Assembly: GCA_027924025.1 (NCBI GenBank)
Contig: AP026970.1
Coordinates: forward strand, 1,882,501-1,946,500
Origin: Comamonadaceae bacterium OS-4
GTDB taxonomy: Bacteria > Pseudomonadota > Gammaproteobacteria > Burkholderiales > Burkholderiaceae_C
Reading direction: 5' to 3'
Length of the DNA stretch: 64,000 bases
Shown: piece by piece, positions 14,744 to 24,369 of the stretch
Position numbering within the stretch: position 1 is the first letter of the stretch
How the letters are laid out: each line of letters opens with the position of its first letter
Notes under the pieces: generated by a model
Database searches by the model: none
Told to the model about the DNA's origin: nothing
What the model saw: the letters and a program-made list of their open reading frames with translations, nothing else
Program-made: the position numbers and the translations under genes

Positions 14744-17700
14744 GATAAAACTGCAAGCTCAGGTGCCGGAGAAAAACAACGCCCAAGGCCTATTGTGGTG
14801 GGGATCGGGGCCTCTGCTGGAGGGCTGGAGGCGCTCACTGCCTTTGTTTCCGGTCTGACGCCCGCCCTGGGCTGCATCTATGTAGTGGCCCAGCATATGG
14901 CCCCCAACCATCGCAGCTTGATGGCTGAGATTTTGGGGCGGGAAACCAGCCTCCCGGTCCGTGAAGCCCTCAACGGCGAAACTCCAGAACCTGATGTGGT
15001 TTACATCGTGCCTGCCGGCACCAACTTGGTTCTTGCCAAGGGCGTGTTCCGGCTCACGACGCCACCGCCTGAGGTGTCGCCAAAGCCTTCCATCAATCTA
15101 CTGTTCCAGTCCCTCGCCAAGGAATACGATGAAATGGCGGTGGGCATTGTTCTGTCAGGTACTGGGGCCGATGGCAGCCGTGGCCTGCTGGCCATCAAGG
15201 CAGCGGGCGGACTCACGATGGTGCAGATTCCAGAATCCGCAAAATACGATGGCATGCCGCGCTCCGCCATCGAGGCCGGAGTGGCAGACCGCGTGCTGGC
15301 CCCGGAACATATGGGCGCCGATCTGGAGCGCCTGGTGCGGTTCCCCGGAACCCTGGAAGCGGTAGAGGCCCCCGCCTACCCGCGCGCTGAGCTGGACACT
15401 TTGTTTGAGCGGGTGCGGGATCAAACCCGCATCGACTTTTCAAGCTACAAACTCTCCACGGTGCAGCGGCGTCTTCAGCGACGGGTTTTGGCCGTAGGGG
15501 TCAAGAATCTTCACGATTACTTGGCCTACACCGAAAAACAGCCGGAAGAGCTCGACACCCTGGCCAAAGACACCCTGATCTCGGTGACCGAGTTTTTCCG
15601 TGACCGGGATGCTTTTGCGGCACTAGAGCGCTCCGGGGCTGAATTGGTGGCCCGCAAAGGGCAGGGCGATGAGCTGCGGATCTGGGTCATCGGCTGCGCT
15701 ACCGGGGAAGAGGCTTACTCGGTAGGTATGGTCTTTTTGGAGTTGTTGCGGCAACACTCGACCAATACCCGTCTCCAAATTTTCGCCACGGATATTGACA
15801 ATGACGCGCTCACGGTAGCCCGCCGGGGGCATTACAGCCTTGCGGCCATGGCAGAGATGCCCCGCGCGTATCTCGATCGTTACTACCAGCCCTCCGGAGA
15901 GGGCTATGAGCCGGTCAAAGCGCTGCGGGACTGTGTCACTTTTGCGCGCCAGGACATTACGGTGGATCCACCTTTCCTGCGCCTTGACTTGGTGACCTGC
16001 CGGAATGTGTTGATCTATTTCAACAACGAGTTGCAGGCCAAAGTTTTGTCTGTCATCCGTTATTCGCTGAACGATGATGGGCTGCTGTTTCTCGGGCGAT
16101 CTGAAACGGTTTCGCAACAGGAGGCACTGTTCGCCGTGGCAGACCGGAGAGCAAGAATCTACCGCAGCAGGGCTGCCAGCCGCCCTGTCACCATGGGTGC
16201 GCTGAGCCGGGGCTCATTCAAGTCAGGGGTGATGGTGGCCCGCAAACCCCCGCGAACCCATGAGCAAGTATTCGCGCAAGCACTCGCAGCGCACGTGGGG
16301 CCCGCCATGCTGCTGGACTCGGGTTTGCGAATTCTCCACAGCCAAGGGCCTGTGGGAGCCCTACTGGTGTTCCCCACAGGGACACCCGAGATGAATCTCG
16401 CGCAGCTCATCGTGCCTGAGTTGTCGGGCGAGCTCATATCGACTATGCAAAGAGCCCACAAAACGGGCACTCTGGCCTATAGCCGGCGAAGGCGTATTGC
16501 CGCTTGCGGCGGGGAGACCTGGCGACTCGGCCTTCGGCCTGTGTCGCTGGCCAGTGAGTCCCAGTTGTTTCTGGTGGTGTTCGAGGAAGGAAAGGGGCTC
16601 GATGGAGCCCAACGCGGCAAAAACCCCACAGACACGGGTGCTGTCAGCGATGACACACGCCTCGAACTCGATAGCGCGCGTGAGCAATTGCAGACCCTGA
16701 TGGAGGAGATGGCCGCCTCCAACGAAGAAATGCAAGCCCTCAACGAAGAGGTACAAGCAGCCAATGAGGAACTGCAGGCCTCCAACGAAGAGTTGGAAGC
16801 AGCAAACGAGGAGCTGCAGGCTACGAATGAAGAGCTGATCAGCGTCAACGAAGAGAGCCAGATCAAATCGGCGGCACTTGCTTCGGTCAATAGCGAGTTT
16901 GAAAGCATGTACAACACCCTGGACTTTCCTGTCCTGGTGTTTGACACATTGCTTTGTTTGCGGCGGATCAACGGAACTGCCATCCGGACCTATTCGCTAC
17001 CGGCTACCAATGTCGGGCAACACATCAGCCGCCTGAAACTGCCGGATTATCTGAACGATATCGGATCGACCCTGCAGACTAGTTGCGCAAGCACCCAGAA
17101 GGCCCTGCTTGAGCGACAGCACGGCGATAAAACTTATCAGCTGCAGATCAATCCGGTGCTCAATATGACAGCATCGGTGCAGGGCGTGGTGCTGGTGGTG
17201 CTCGACAACACCGAGCTCGTGTCTGCGCAGCAACGCATCCGTGAGAGCCAGGAGCAGCTGGCGTCCATCATGGCCCATTCGGTGTCGGCCGTATCTGTCA
17301 AAGACTCTGCAGGCTGCTATGAATTCGTGAACGCGCGGTTTGAGGAGTTGATGGGCTTATCGGCGGCCGACGTACTCGGCAAAACCGACCAGCAAATTTT
17401 TCCTGCGCCGCTTGCCACCCGCTTGCGTGGCCATGACCTTGACACCATGCGCCAAGGCGCTGCCACTGAAACTGTGGAGCACTTGCAGCGCCACGACGGG
17501 GAGCTGTGGCTCAGCAGTGTCCGCTTTCCGATCCGCGATCATGCAGGGGTCGTGCGCTCTATCTGTACCGAAAGCAATGACATTACGGTGCGCCGCAAAG
17601 CCGAAGAGCAGTTGCGCCTGGCCGCCAAGGTGTTTGACCATGCGGGTGAAGCCATCGCGATTTTGGACCCCCGAGGTCACCTACTGAACGTCAACCGGGC

Positions 17701-19279
17701 GTTTACAAAAATAACCGGCTTTGTTCAAGATGAAGTTATCGGGCGCGATGTCTTTACCCACCTGGGTGAACTGCAGACACCTGATTTGGTGGATGGTGTT
17801 CGCCGCCAACTGGCAGAAAACGGAGTCTGGCAGGGTGAAGTACTGAATCGCCGCAAGAATGGCGAGATCTTCCCACAGTGGCTCACGGTCAATGCGGTGA
17901 TGGATGACGATGGCGCGCTCCAGAGCTATGTGCTGATGTTCAGTGACATCACCGCCATGAAACACTCCCAACAGCGCATCGAATTCATTGCCAGCCATGA
18001 TGAGTTGACAGGCCTACCCAACCGCGGTTTGCTGACTGACCGTCTGCGCCATGCATTGGCGCAGGGGAAACGGCGTCAACAGCGGGTCGCTGTGCTTTTT
18101 ATTGACTTAGACAACTTCAAAAACGTCAACGACACCTTGGGCCATGACGTCGGCGACATGCTGCTGGTACAAGCAGCCCAGCGCTTGGGCCACTGTGTGC
18201 GGGACTCGGACACGCTGGCCCGGCTCGGCGGGGATGAATTTGTGGCGGTCTTGTCGGAAGTCGACTTGAATGAAGTCAACACGATTGCTGGGCGTATCGT
18301 GGACTTTATGTCGGCGTCTTTTCCGGTGCAGGGAAACAATCTGTTTGTCTCTGCCAGCATAGGCATCAGCGTCTATCCGGACGATGGGGACGACAGCATT
18401 ACGTTGCTGAAAAATGCGGATACCGCCATGTACAGGGCCAAGGAACGCGGGCGTAACCAGTACCAGTATTTCGCTCACGAGATGAAGGTCAACGCCTTGC
18501 AACGGATGACCCTGGAAACAGGCCTGCGAGTGGCGCTACAGCAGTCAACCCTCAAACTGGTGTACCAACCCAAGGTCTCACTCGCCGGTATCGAGGTAGT
18601 CGGTGGCGAGGCACTTTTGCGATGGTCAGACGAAGTGCTTGGCGACATTTCACCAGCCAAATTCATTCCTGTTGCCGAGGCGAGCGGGCTCATCAATGAA
18701 CTGGGTTTTTATGTCATCGACCGGGTCCTCAGTGACATCGCCCATTGGCGCCGGCAGGGTCTGGAGGTTCCAAGAATCGCAATCAACGTATCGGCGCACC
18801 AATTGAAAGAGCCCTCGTTTGTCGAGCGATTCAGCGCCAAACTCAGTGCGGCCGGGGTACCCCCGTCGCAGATCATCGTTGAGCTCACCGAGAGCGCCTT
18901 GATGGAGCGCTTGGATGCGCTGATGGAGCGCCTCTTTCAATTGACCCGGTTGGGTGTTGATTTGAGTGTGGACGATTTTGGAACCGGGTATTCCTCACTG
19001 GCTTATTTGCGCAAATTCCCGATTCATGAGCTCAAGGTGGACCGCAGTTTTGTTGACGGTATTGCCACTGAGCCGGATGACCGCAGCATTGCAAAGATGA
19101 TCATCAACATGGCACAGACCTTGGGTTTGCGTGTTGTGGCAGAGGGTGTGGAAACAGCCCAACAGCTCGAGGTTTTGCGCGCTGAGGGTTGCGAGATCGG
19201 GCAGGGCTATTTCTTCCACAAACCCATGGCACCGGAATCTTTTGCGCAACTTTTAAAGCCCGCCTTATCGGAAGCTTGA
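14741..19279 (+). CDS. Hybrid CheB-CheR-coiled coil-PAS-GGDEF-EAL signalling protein, 1512 aa
   Basis: One chain appears to carry receptor methylesterase, receptor methyltransferase, diguanylate cyclase and phosphodiesterase modules. CheB spans about residues 15-200, with Ser in GIGASAGGLEAL, His in VVAQHMAPNH and Asp in SGTGADGSRG. CheR spans about 220-475 (TVQRRLQRRV, SAM site IGCATGEEAYS, CRNVLIYF). A heptad-like NEE-rich coiled coil is at 640-720. About three PAS-like segments lie at 720-1077. GGDEF is at 1163-1167, with an RDSD I-site five residues before it. EAL includes GGEALLRW near 1290 and DDFGTGYSSLAYL. There is no receiver domain and no membrane segment, so it is probably cytoplasmic. 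The phytochrome gene follows after 18 bases. CheB-CheR-PAS fusions are known; the added GGDEF-EAL tail is less usual. Confidence 0.93.
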   Translation: MDKTASSGAGEKQRPRPIVVGIGASAGGLEALTAFVSGLTPALGCIYVVAQHMAPNHRSLMAEILGRETSLPVREALNGETPEPDVVYIVPAGTNLVLAKGVFRLTTPPPEVSPKPSINLLFQSLAKEYDEMAVGIVLSGTGADGSRGLLAIKAAGGLTMVQIPESAKYDGMPRSAIEAGVADRVLAPEHMGADLERLVRFPGTLEAVEAPAYPRAELDTLFERVRDQTRIDFSSYKLSTVQRRLQRRVLAVGVKNLHDYLAYTEKQPEELDTLAKDTLISVTEFFRDRDAFAALERSGAELVARKGQGDELRIWVIGCATGEEAYSVGMVFLELLRQHSTNTRLQIFATDIDNDALTVARRGHYSLAAMAEMPRAYLDRYYQPSGEGYEPVKALRDCVTFARQDITVDPPFLRLDLVTCRNVLIYFNNELQAKVLSVIRYSLNDDGLLFLGRSETVSQQEALFAVADRRARIYRSRAASRPVTMGALSRGSFKSGVMVARKPPRTHEQVFAQALAAHVGPAMLLDSGLRILHSQGPVGALLVFPTGTPEMNLAQLIVPELSGELISTMQRAHKTGTLAYSRRRRIAACGGETWRLGLRPVSLASESQLFLVVFEEGKGLDGAQRGKNPTDTGAVSDDTRLELDSAREQLQTLMEEMAASNEEMQALNEEVQAANEELQASNEELEAANEELQATNEELISVNEESQIKSAALASVNSEFESMYNTLDFPVLVFDTLLCLRRINGTAIRTYSLPATNVGQHISRLKLPDYLNDIGSTLQTSCASTQKALLERQHGDKTYQLQINPVLNMTASVQGVVLVVLDNTELVSAQQRIRESQEQLASIMAHSVSAVSVKDSAGCYEFVNARFEELMGLSAADVLGKTDQQIFPAPLATRLRGHDLDTMRQGAATETVEHLQRHDGELWLSSVRFPIRDHAGVVRSICTESNDITVRRKAEEQLRLAAKVFDHAGEAIAILDPRGHLLNVNRAFTKITGFVQDEVIGRDVFTHLGELQTPDLVDGVRRQLAENGVWQGEVLNRRKNGEIFPQWLTVNAVMDDDGALQSYVLMFSDITAMKHSQQRIEFIASHDELTGLPNRGLLTDRLRHALAQGKRRQQRVAVLFIDLDNFKNVNDTLGHDVGDMLLVQAAQRLGHCVRDSDTLARLGGDEFVAVLSEVDLNEVNTIAGRIVDFMSASFPVQGNNLFVSASIGISVYPDDGDDSITLLKNADTAMYRAKERGRNQYQYFAHEMKVNALQRMTLETGLRVALQQSTLKLVYQPKVSLAGIEVVGGEALLRWSDEVLGDISPAKFIPVAEASGLINELGFYVIDRVLSDIAHWRRQGLEVPRIAINVSAHQLKEPSFVERFSAKLSAAGVPPSQIIVELTESALMERLDALMERLFQLTRLGVDLSVDDFGTGYSSLAYLRKFPIHELKVDRSFVDGIATEPDDRSIAKMIINMAQTLGLRVVAEGVETAQQLEVLRAEGCEIGQGYFFHKPMAPESFAQLLKPALSEA

Positions 19280-19297
19280 AGACTCTTTACTGTCTGC

Positions 19298-20797
19298 ATG
19301 TTTGATACGTCTATCACCCACTCGCAAGTGACGCTTGCGTCCTGCGAATCTGAAAAGTTGCACCTGTCCGGGCGGATCCAGGGGCATGGCGCGCTCATCG
19401 TCGTGAGCGATTCCGACCGCATGATTACCCATGCCAGTGCCAATTGCGAAAGTGTCCTTGGGTGTCCGGTGTCTCTTTTACTGGGAACTTCGCTGGGCTC
19501 CCAGGCGTTTTACACGCCCGATTTTGAGGAGGCTTTTGCGCTGCCCCTCAATGAGCAGATGTTCATTGCCAATGTGGTGACCTCCCATGGCGCACACCTC
19601 GATGTCACCTTTATTCGAAATGCAGGTTCCGTGCTGATTGAGTGGGAGCCTGCCCATACTTCATTACTGCCGATTGCCATTCACCAAATGCATCGGACCA
19701 TGGTGCGTGCGCCATCGCACAAGGACGACATCAACGTCTATCACAACACCCTGATCGGGCATGTCCGCCAGATTACGGGAATGGATCGGGTCATGGTCTA
19801 CCGTTTCCGGGAAGACTGGGCGGGTGAGGTCGTGGCAGAAAGCTTTGCCGGTGATCGTGGCAGCTACATGGACCTGCGTTTTCCGGCTACGGACATTCCG
19901 GAAATAGCCCGCAAGTTGTATGTGCAAAATCCGTATCGAATGATTCCGGATATCGCCGCACCGGTTTTTCCAGTCTGGTCGACAGGCGGTGAACCTCCCG
20001 ACCTGACCTGGTCTGACCTTCGCAGTGTGTCGCCCATGCATTTGGAGTACATGCGCAACATGGGTGTCAAAGCCTCGTTTTCCTTGCCTATTGTGATCAC
20101 CGGCAAGCTGTGGGGCTTGGTGGCCTGCCACCACTACGATGGGCCCAATCTTTTGGGCCAAGACCAGCGGCACGCCTGTGTGACCCTGGTGACTGCCTAT
20201 TCGTTGGGTTTGGCCAATTACCTTGCAAGCGCGCATTTGCAAGCGCTCGACAGCATGGATCGCCGTATCCAAGTCTCGATTCAACCCTTGGTCGGTGTGA
20301 GCAATCCGCTGGACAGCTTGGCGGCATCGGGGATGGCGCTTGCCGGCCTTGTGAATGCCGAGGGCTTTGCCATGGCCATCGACGAAGAGGCCGCCATTAG
20401 CGGCAGCGGACCGGATTTGGCCGGTCTGGCTGTGATTGACGATTGGTTTCTGAATCACCATGACGACGCATCAGCAACGCTGGAGCGGATGAATGATGTG
20501 TTTACCGGGTATCCCGAGGTGGGCCCCTCCAGCTGCGGAGTGTTGGCCGTAAAAATATGGACGGCTGGCCGGGGTTGGCTTCGCTTCTACTGGTTCCGGC
20601 AAGCGGAAATTCAACACATCACCTGGGCAGGCAACCCGGACAAGCCACAGGCTGAAAATGCTGCGGCTACCCACTTGTCTCCGCGGCGCTCTTTTGAGAA
20701 GTGGGTGGAGACTCGCACCGGATATTGCCGTGAGTGGACGGCTGATGAGAAGCTGATAGCGGCAAAGTTCCGAAGCACCGTCGGACGCATGCTGTGA
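19298..20797 (+). CDS. Bacteriophytochrome photosensory core (PAS-GAF-PHY) without output domain, 499 aa
   Basis: The protein should bind biliverdin and switch between red and far-red states. The chromophore cysteine is C16 in LASCESEKLHL, as in biliverdin-binding phytochromes. GAF signatures are FPATDIP (D199) and SPMHLEYMRNMGV (H248). The PHY tongue is recognisable from YWFRQAEIQHITWAGNP and the PRRSF motif near residue 462-466. The chain stops right after PHY (TADEKLIAAKFRSTVGRML), with no histidine kinase or GGDEF domain. The stop overlaps the heme oxygenase start by four bases (GTGA). Its signalling partner must be another protein; the CheB/CheR-GGDEF-EAL protein just upstream is the obvious candidate, by inference. 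Confidence 0.95.
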   Translation: MFDTSITHSQVTLASCESEKLHLSGRIQGHGALIVVSDSDRMITHASANCESVLGCPVSLLLGTSLGSQAFYTPDFEEAFALPLNEQMFIANVVTSHGAHLDVTFIRNAGSVLIEWEPAHTSLLPIAIHQMHRTMVRAPSHKDDINVYHNTLIGHVRQITGMDRVMVYRFREDWAGEVVAESFAGDRGSYMDLRFPATDIPEIARKLYVQNPYRMIPDIAAPVFPVWSTGGEPPDLTWSDLRSVSPMHLEYMRNMGVKASFSLPIVITGKLWGLVACHHYDGPNLLGQDQRHACVTLVTAYSLGLANYLASAHLQALDSMDRRIQVSIQPLVGVSNPLDSLAASGMALAGLVNAEGFAMAIDEEAAISGSGPDLAGLAVIDDWFLNHHDDASATLERMNDVFTGYPEVGPSSCGVLAVKIWTAGRGWLRFYWFRQAEIQHITWAGNPDKPQAENAAATHLSPRRSFEKWVETRTGYCREWTADEKLIAAKFRSTVGRML

Positions 20798-21390
20798 GCG
20801 CTTTGCATACGTCACTTCGCTTGGCAACACGCGAGCAGCATCGCCGACTCGATAGCCATGTGCTGATGATGGCCCTGATGCAACCGGGCCTGACAGCCCA
20901 TGTTTATGCTGCCGCTTTACGTGGGTTGGGGACCGCATTGGCCGACTGCGAATCGGCTATTGAAGCTGCCCACCCTAGGTTCATCACCACCCGCCACGAA
21001 CTGCCATTGCCGATGGAGCGGCGCTTACCCTTGTTGAACAAGGATCTCGAGAAACTCGGAGCAGCACCCTGTGACGACAGCCCGCTAACCCTGAAGTTGT
21101 GCTCTGCCGCCGAACTTGTCGGGGCGATGTACGTAGTGGAGGGGTCCCGGCTAGGGGGGCAGATGCTGACGCGACAACTGCGGGCCAATGGTGGAGAGCA
21201 GTGGCCATGCCGGTTTTTTGAGGCGGGTGGAACTGCAAGTGTCCAACGTTGGAAGCAGTACATGCAATGGGCCGAGGGCATCCTGGGTCAGGACGACATC
21301 CCGGCGGCCTGCGCCACTGCTGTACGGGTATTCGACTTGTTCGCCCATCGCCTGGACCAAGCTGCACAAAATTTGCAGGCAAGGGCTTGA
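20794..21390 (+). CDS. bphO: Biliverdin-producing heme oxygenase BphO, 198 aa
   Basis: The enzyme opens heme to biliverdin, the chromophore of the phytochrome encoded just upstream. The proximal histidine is in TREQHRRLD near residue 15. The distal helix has the glycine-rich GSRLGGQML. Length fits the bacterial BphO/HmuO family. Translation starts at GTG 20794 inside the end of the phytochrome gene, a coupling that would match chromophore supply to apoprotein. A small nitroreductase gene follows after about 65 bases without a visible terminator. Confidence 0.92.
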   Translation: MSALHTSLRLATREQHRRLDSHVLMMALMQPGLTAHVYAAALRGLGTALADCESAIEAAHPRFITTRHELPLPMERRLPLLNKDLEKLGAAPCDDSPLTLKLCSAAELVGAMYVVEGSRLGGQMLTRQLRANGGEQWPCRFFEAGGTASVQRWKQYMQWAEGILGQDDIPAACATAVRVFDLFAHRLDQAAQNLQARA

Positions 21391-21454
21391 AATTGCGGCT
21401 TTCCGTACCAGCTACCCGCTCACTTTCATCATTTTTTGACCTCACCATACCCTT

Positions 21455-22093
21455 ATGACCGACCTCATCAGCACACTCCAGTGGCGCTACGCCGCCAAGA
21501 AATTCAACCCCGCCAAAGCAGTCCCCCAGGACAAGCTGGACCGCATCATCGAAGCCGTGCGCCTGACGGCCACTTCCAGCGGCTTGCAGCCCTATGAGCT
21601 GATCGTGGTGAGCAACAAAGAGTTGCGTGAAAAAATCGTGCCCGTGGCTTGGAACCAGGCGCAGATCACCGATGGCTCGCACCTGTTGGTATTCGCCGCT
21701 TGGGACAACTACACCGCGGAGCGCATCAATGCGTCTTTCGACTTGGTCAACACCGAGCGCGGTTTCGTGAACGAAGGTTGGGAAAACTACCGCAAGATGA
21801 TTTTGGGCGCTTACGTGCCCCGCGAGGCCGAAGTGAACTACCAGCACGCTGCCCGCCAGGCCTATATTGGCGTGGGCACCGCCCTGATTGCGGCTGCTGA
21901 AGAGAAAGTCGACGCCACCCCCATGGAAGGTTTTGACCCCAAAGCCGTGGACGAAATCCTGGGCCTGGACAAGCGCGGCTTGCGCAGCGTGGTGATCATG
22001 CCTTTGGGCTACCGCGCCGACGAAGGCGACTGGTTGGTGAACCTGAAAAAGGTGCGCCGCAGCCGTGAAAACTTTGTCACTGAGCTGAAGTGA
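21455..22093 (+). CDS. NAD(P)H-dependent nitroreductase family oxidoreductase (NfsB-like), 212 aa
   Basis: This is an FMN-dependent reductase of the NfsB/nitroreductase fold. It acts on nitroaromatics, quinones or flavins in the family; the natural substrate is unknown here. Diagnostic stretches are the N-terminal RYAAKKFNPAKAVP with the FMN phosphate-binding basic residues, the TATSSGLQPYELIVV segment, and the C-terminal MPLGYRADEGDWLVNLKKVRR. Length is typical. The stop overlaps the GTG start of the next small gene by four bases. Confidence 0.9.
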   Translation: MTDLISTLQWRYAAKKFNPAKAVPQDKLDRIIEAVRLTATSSGLQPYELIVVSNKELREKIVPVAWNQAQITDGSHLLVFAAWDNYTAERINASFDLVNTERGFVNEGWENYRKMILGAYVPREAEVNYQHAARQAYIGVGTALIAAAEEKVDATPMEGFDPKAVDEILGLDKRGLRSVVIMPLGYRADEGDWLVNLKKVRRSRENFVTELK

Positions 22094-22326
22094 AGTACCT
22101 GCGCCGTTTGCTTCAACCCCGCAAGCCGGCCTTCTGGCTCATGCTGGTGTTGAACGCACTGTCGACGGCGCTGGTTTGGATCGTGCAACACCACACACTG
22201 CAGCCCGCAGCGGCCATCGCGGTGGTGGTGTTTGCCGTGGGCAATATGGTGCTGGGGATGTACTTCATGCGCCAGCTGCTGCAGACGCAGCCGCCTAGAG
22301 AGCGCCCGCCCCAGCGCCCCCACTAA
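22090..22326 (+). CDS. Small membrane protein of unknown function, 78 aa
   Basis: I do not recognise a family. The protein has two predicted transmembrane segments (about residues 14-33 and 41-63, WLMLVLNALSTALVWIV and AAAIAVVVFAVGNMVLGMYF). It ends in an Arg/Pro-rich tail. It begins with GTG overlapping the nitroreductase stop, so it is translationally coupled to that gene. It converges with the U32-family gene, only four bases apart. Confidence 0.72.
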   Translation: MKYLRRLLQPRKPAFWLMLVLNALSTALVWIVQHHTLQPAAAIAVVVFAVGNMVLGMYFMRQLLQTQPPRERPPQRPH

Positions 22327-22330
22327 GCGA

Positions 22331-24361
22331 TCAGTGCCCGAACTCTTGTTTCGGGCGGGTTTTGTGGAAAGTCATCGGCACGCCCTGTGCGGCCTCCAGC
22401 AGCTCCAAGCGGCTTTGGCTGGCGACACCGGTTTTCATCTTGCCCACCACATGCATTTCGCAGGGTTTGCAGTCAAACCGCAGGGTGAGCTTCTCTTTGC
22501 CATTGATCAGTTGCAAGGGCTCGGCTTTGACCTGCCCTTGCACCCCCGTTACGCCCTTGGCTTGCTTGGGGCACAGGCTGAGCGAAAAGCGCACGCAGTG
22601 CTTGGTGATCATCAGGCTCACTTCACCCAACTCTTCAATCGCCTCGTAGGCCGGCGCAATGACTTTCACCCCGTGTTTGGCATAAAAACCGTGCGCTGCC
22701 TGGTTAAACACGTTGGCCAGGTAGCTGAGCGTGTCTTCCGGATATGCCACCGGCGGTTCCACCACATGGCCGGGCGCTAAACGCACAAAGCCCCGCGTGC
22801 GGGCACGCTCCAGCGCCTCGACAGCTTCGCGCCGCAAGGGGTTCAGCACCGACGCGGGCACAAACCACGGCTGGCTGAACTGCACCTGCACATCGAGTGT
22901 GGCAAAAATCGTGGTACCCATCTTGCTCACGTTCGCGCGCAAAGTGTCGAGCGCAGTCGCCGGGTCTTTGGACAGTTCCAAGGGCAGGCTGGTGCGGGCG
23001 GTGGCGGTAAAGCCGTCTTCGTCAGTCAAGGTCAACGCCATGCCGCCATCGGTTTCCGCCAACACCGCCCATACACCGATGCGGCGGTCGCTGCTCTTTT
23101 TATCGAGTACCCGGGTCCAGTTCACATCCCGGTTGCGGTTGACCTCCACCCCCTTGCGCAGGTCCTTGAGGCCGGGGAGGGGGTCTTTGGGGAACACTCG
23201 CCACAAACCCTTGGCCGCGTTGATGGCTTCGGCCCGGTTGATGGCCAGGCCCACCAGCTCCTTTTGCAAGTCGTAGTAGCAGAGACCGTCGCCATTGCTC
23301 AAAGCCTTGCTGCGGTCGCTCAGCTCCAGCTCCACACTGTCAGGGTTGACCTTGGTCACATAGCCAATCGGCTGGCCCGGGTTCTTGGGGCTGTCAAAGG
23401 CGCCGATGTCGATCTGGCGCCCCTGCACAAAGTAATCGGTGAACTCGCGGTTGAAGTTCTGGTTGGGATCGGGCTCAAACGTGAAGCTGGTGCTACCGCT
23501 GCTGCTGCGCGAAAGCGGGAAATGGTGGGGCTGATCGGAGTACTGGCGGTCTTCGATCAAGCGGTCGAGCAGCTTGCGGTAGTGGGCGGTGATGTTCTTC
23601 ACATAACCCATGTCTTTGTAGCGACCCTCGATCTTGAAGCTGCGGATGCCCGCATCCACCAAAGCGGCCAGATTCTCGCTCTGGTTGTTGTCTTTCATCG
23701 AGAGCACATGCTTGTCATGCGCGACAAAGCGGCCCTTGTCGTCTACCACCTGGTAGGGCAGGCGACAGGCTTGGTTGCATTCACCCCTGTTGGCACTGCG
23801 GCCGGTGTGGGCCGCGCTGATGTAGCACTGGCCGCTATAGGCCACGCACAGCGCACCGTGGATAAAAAACTCCAGCGTGCATTTCTCAGGGTCCGTCGCC
23901 GCGCGGATGGCGGCAATCTGCCGGGCCGTGAGCTCGCGCGCCAGCACAATCTGGGAGAGGCCCACATCCTGCAAAAAACGCGCCTTCTCAGGCGTGCGGA
24001 TGTCCGTCTGGGTACTGGCGTGGAGCTGTAGCGGCGGCATGTCGATCGCCAGCAAACCCATGTCTTGCACGATCAATGCATCCACACCCGCCTCGTACAA
24101 CTGCCAGGCCTGCTTGCGGGCGGGCTCGAGCTCGTCATCCCGCAGGATGGTGTTCATCGTGACAAAAATGCGGCTGTTGAAGCGATGGGCGTGGGCGACC
24201 AGGCGCTCAATATCGGCAATGCTGTTGTCGGCGCTGGACCGCGCGCCAAAACCGGGCCCGCCGATATAGACCGCATCGGCACCATGGTTCACCGCTTCGA
24301 TGCCGATCTCGGCGGTACGGGCGGGAGCCAGCAATTCGAGTTGAAAATCTTGCAAAGACAT
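22331..24361 (-). CDS. U32 family protein, RlhA-like (23S rRNA hydroxylation), 676 aa
   Basis: The protein belongs to the collagenase-like U32 peptidase family. Several members are now known as prephenate-dependent RNA or ubiquinone hydroxylation factors rather than peptidases. The N-terminal barrel starts ELLAPARTAEIGIEAVNHGA. The conserved cluster FFIHGALCVAYSGQCY with later CNQACRLPY supplies four cysteines for a likely iron-sulfur cluster. The long C-terminal extension and total length match the RlhA/YdcP subgroup (E. coli RlhA about 650). The exact substrate assignment is by family resemblance. A GATAAT hexamer lies eight bases before the ATG. Confidence 0.85.
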   Translation of the reverse strand: MSLQDFQLELLAPARTAEIGIEAVNHGADAVYIGGPGFGARSSADNSIADIERLVAHAHRFNSRIFVTMNTILRDDELEPARKQAWQLYEAGVDALIVQDMGLLAIDMPPLQLHASTQTDIRTPEKARFLQDVGLSQIVLARELTARQIAAIRAATDPEKCTLEFFIHGALCVAYSGQCYISAAHTGRSANRGECNQACRLPYQVVDDKGRFVAHDKHVLSMKDNNQSENLAALVDAGIRSFKIEGRYKDMGYVKNITAHYRKLLDRLIEDRQYSDQPHHFPLSRSSSGSTSFTFEPDPNQNFNREFTDYFVQGRQIDIGAFDSPKNPGQPIGYVTKVNPDSVELELSDRSKALSNGDGLCYYDLQKELVGLAINRAEAINAAKGLWRVFPKDPLPGLKDLRKGVEVNRNRDVNWTRVLDKKSSDRRIGVWAVLAETDGGMALTLTDEDGFTATARTSLPLELSKDPATALDTLRANVSKMGTTIFATLDVQVQFSQPWFVPASVLNPLRREAVEALERARTRGFVRLAPGHVVEPPVAYPEDTLSYLANVFNQAAHGFYAKHGVKVIAPAYEAIEELGEVSLMITKHCVRFSLSLCPKQAKGVTGVQGQVKAEPLQLINGKEKLTLRFDCKPCEMHVVGKMKTGVASQSRLELLEAAQGVPMTFHKTRPKQEFGH

Positions 24362-24369
24362 GGGGCCGT

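Noticed and set aside
16665..16900. Apparent tandem DNA repeat (AACGAAGAG-type units)
   Set aside because: It encodes the NEE-rich coiled coil typical of CheB/CheR hybrids. The periodicity is protein-level heptad structure, not a separate repeat element.
22336..22366. GCCCGAA...TTCGGGC hairpin as a terminator of the nitroreductase operon
   Set aside because: It lies inside the convergent U32 coding sequence and has only a weak T-run, so I cannot support it as a terminator.
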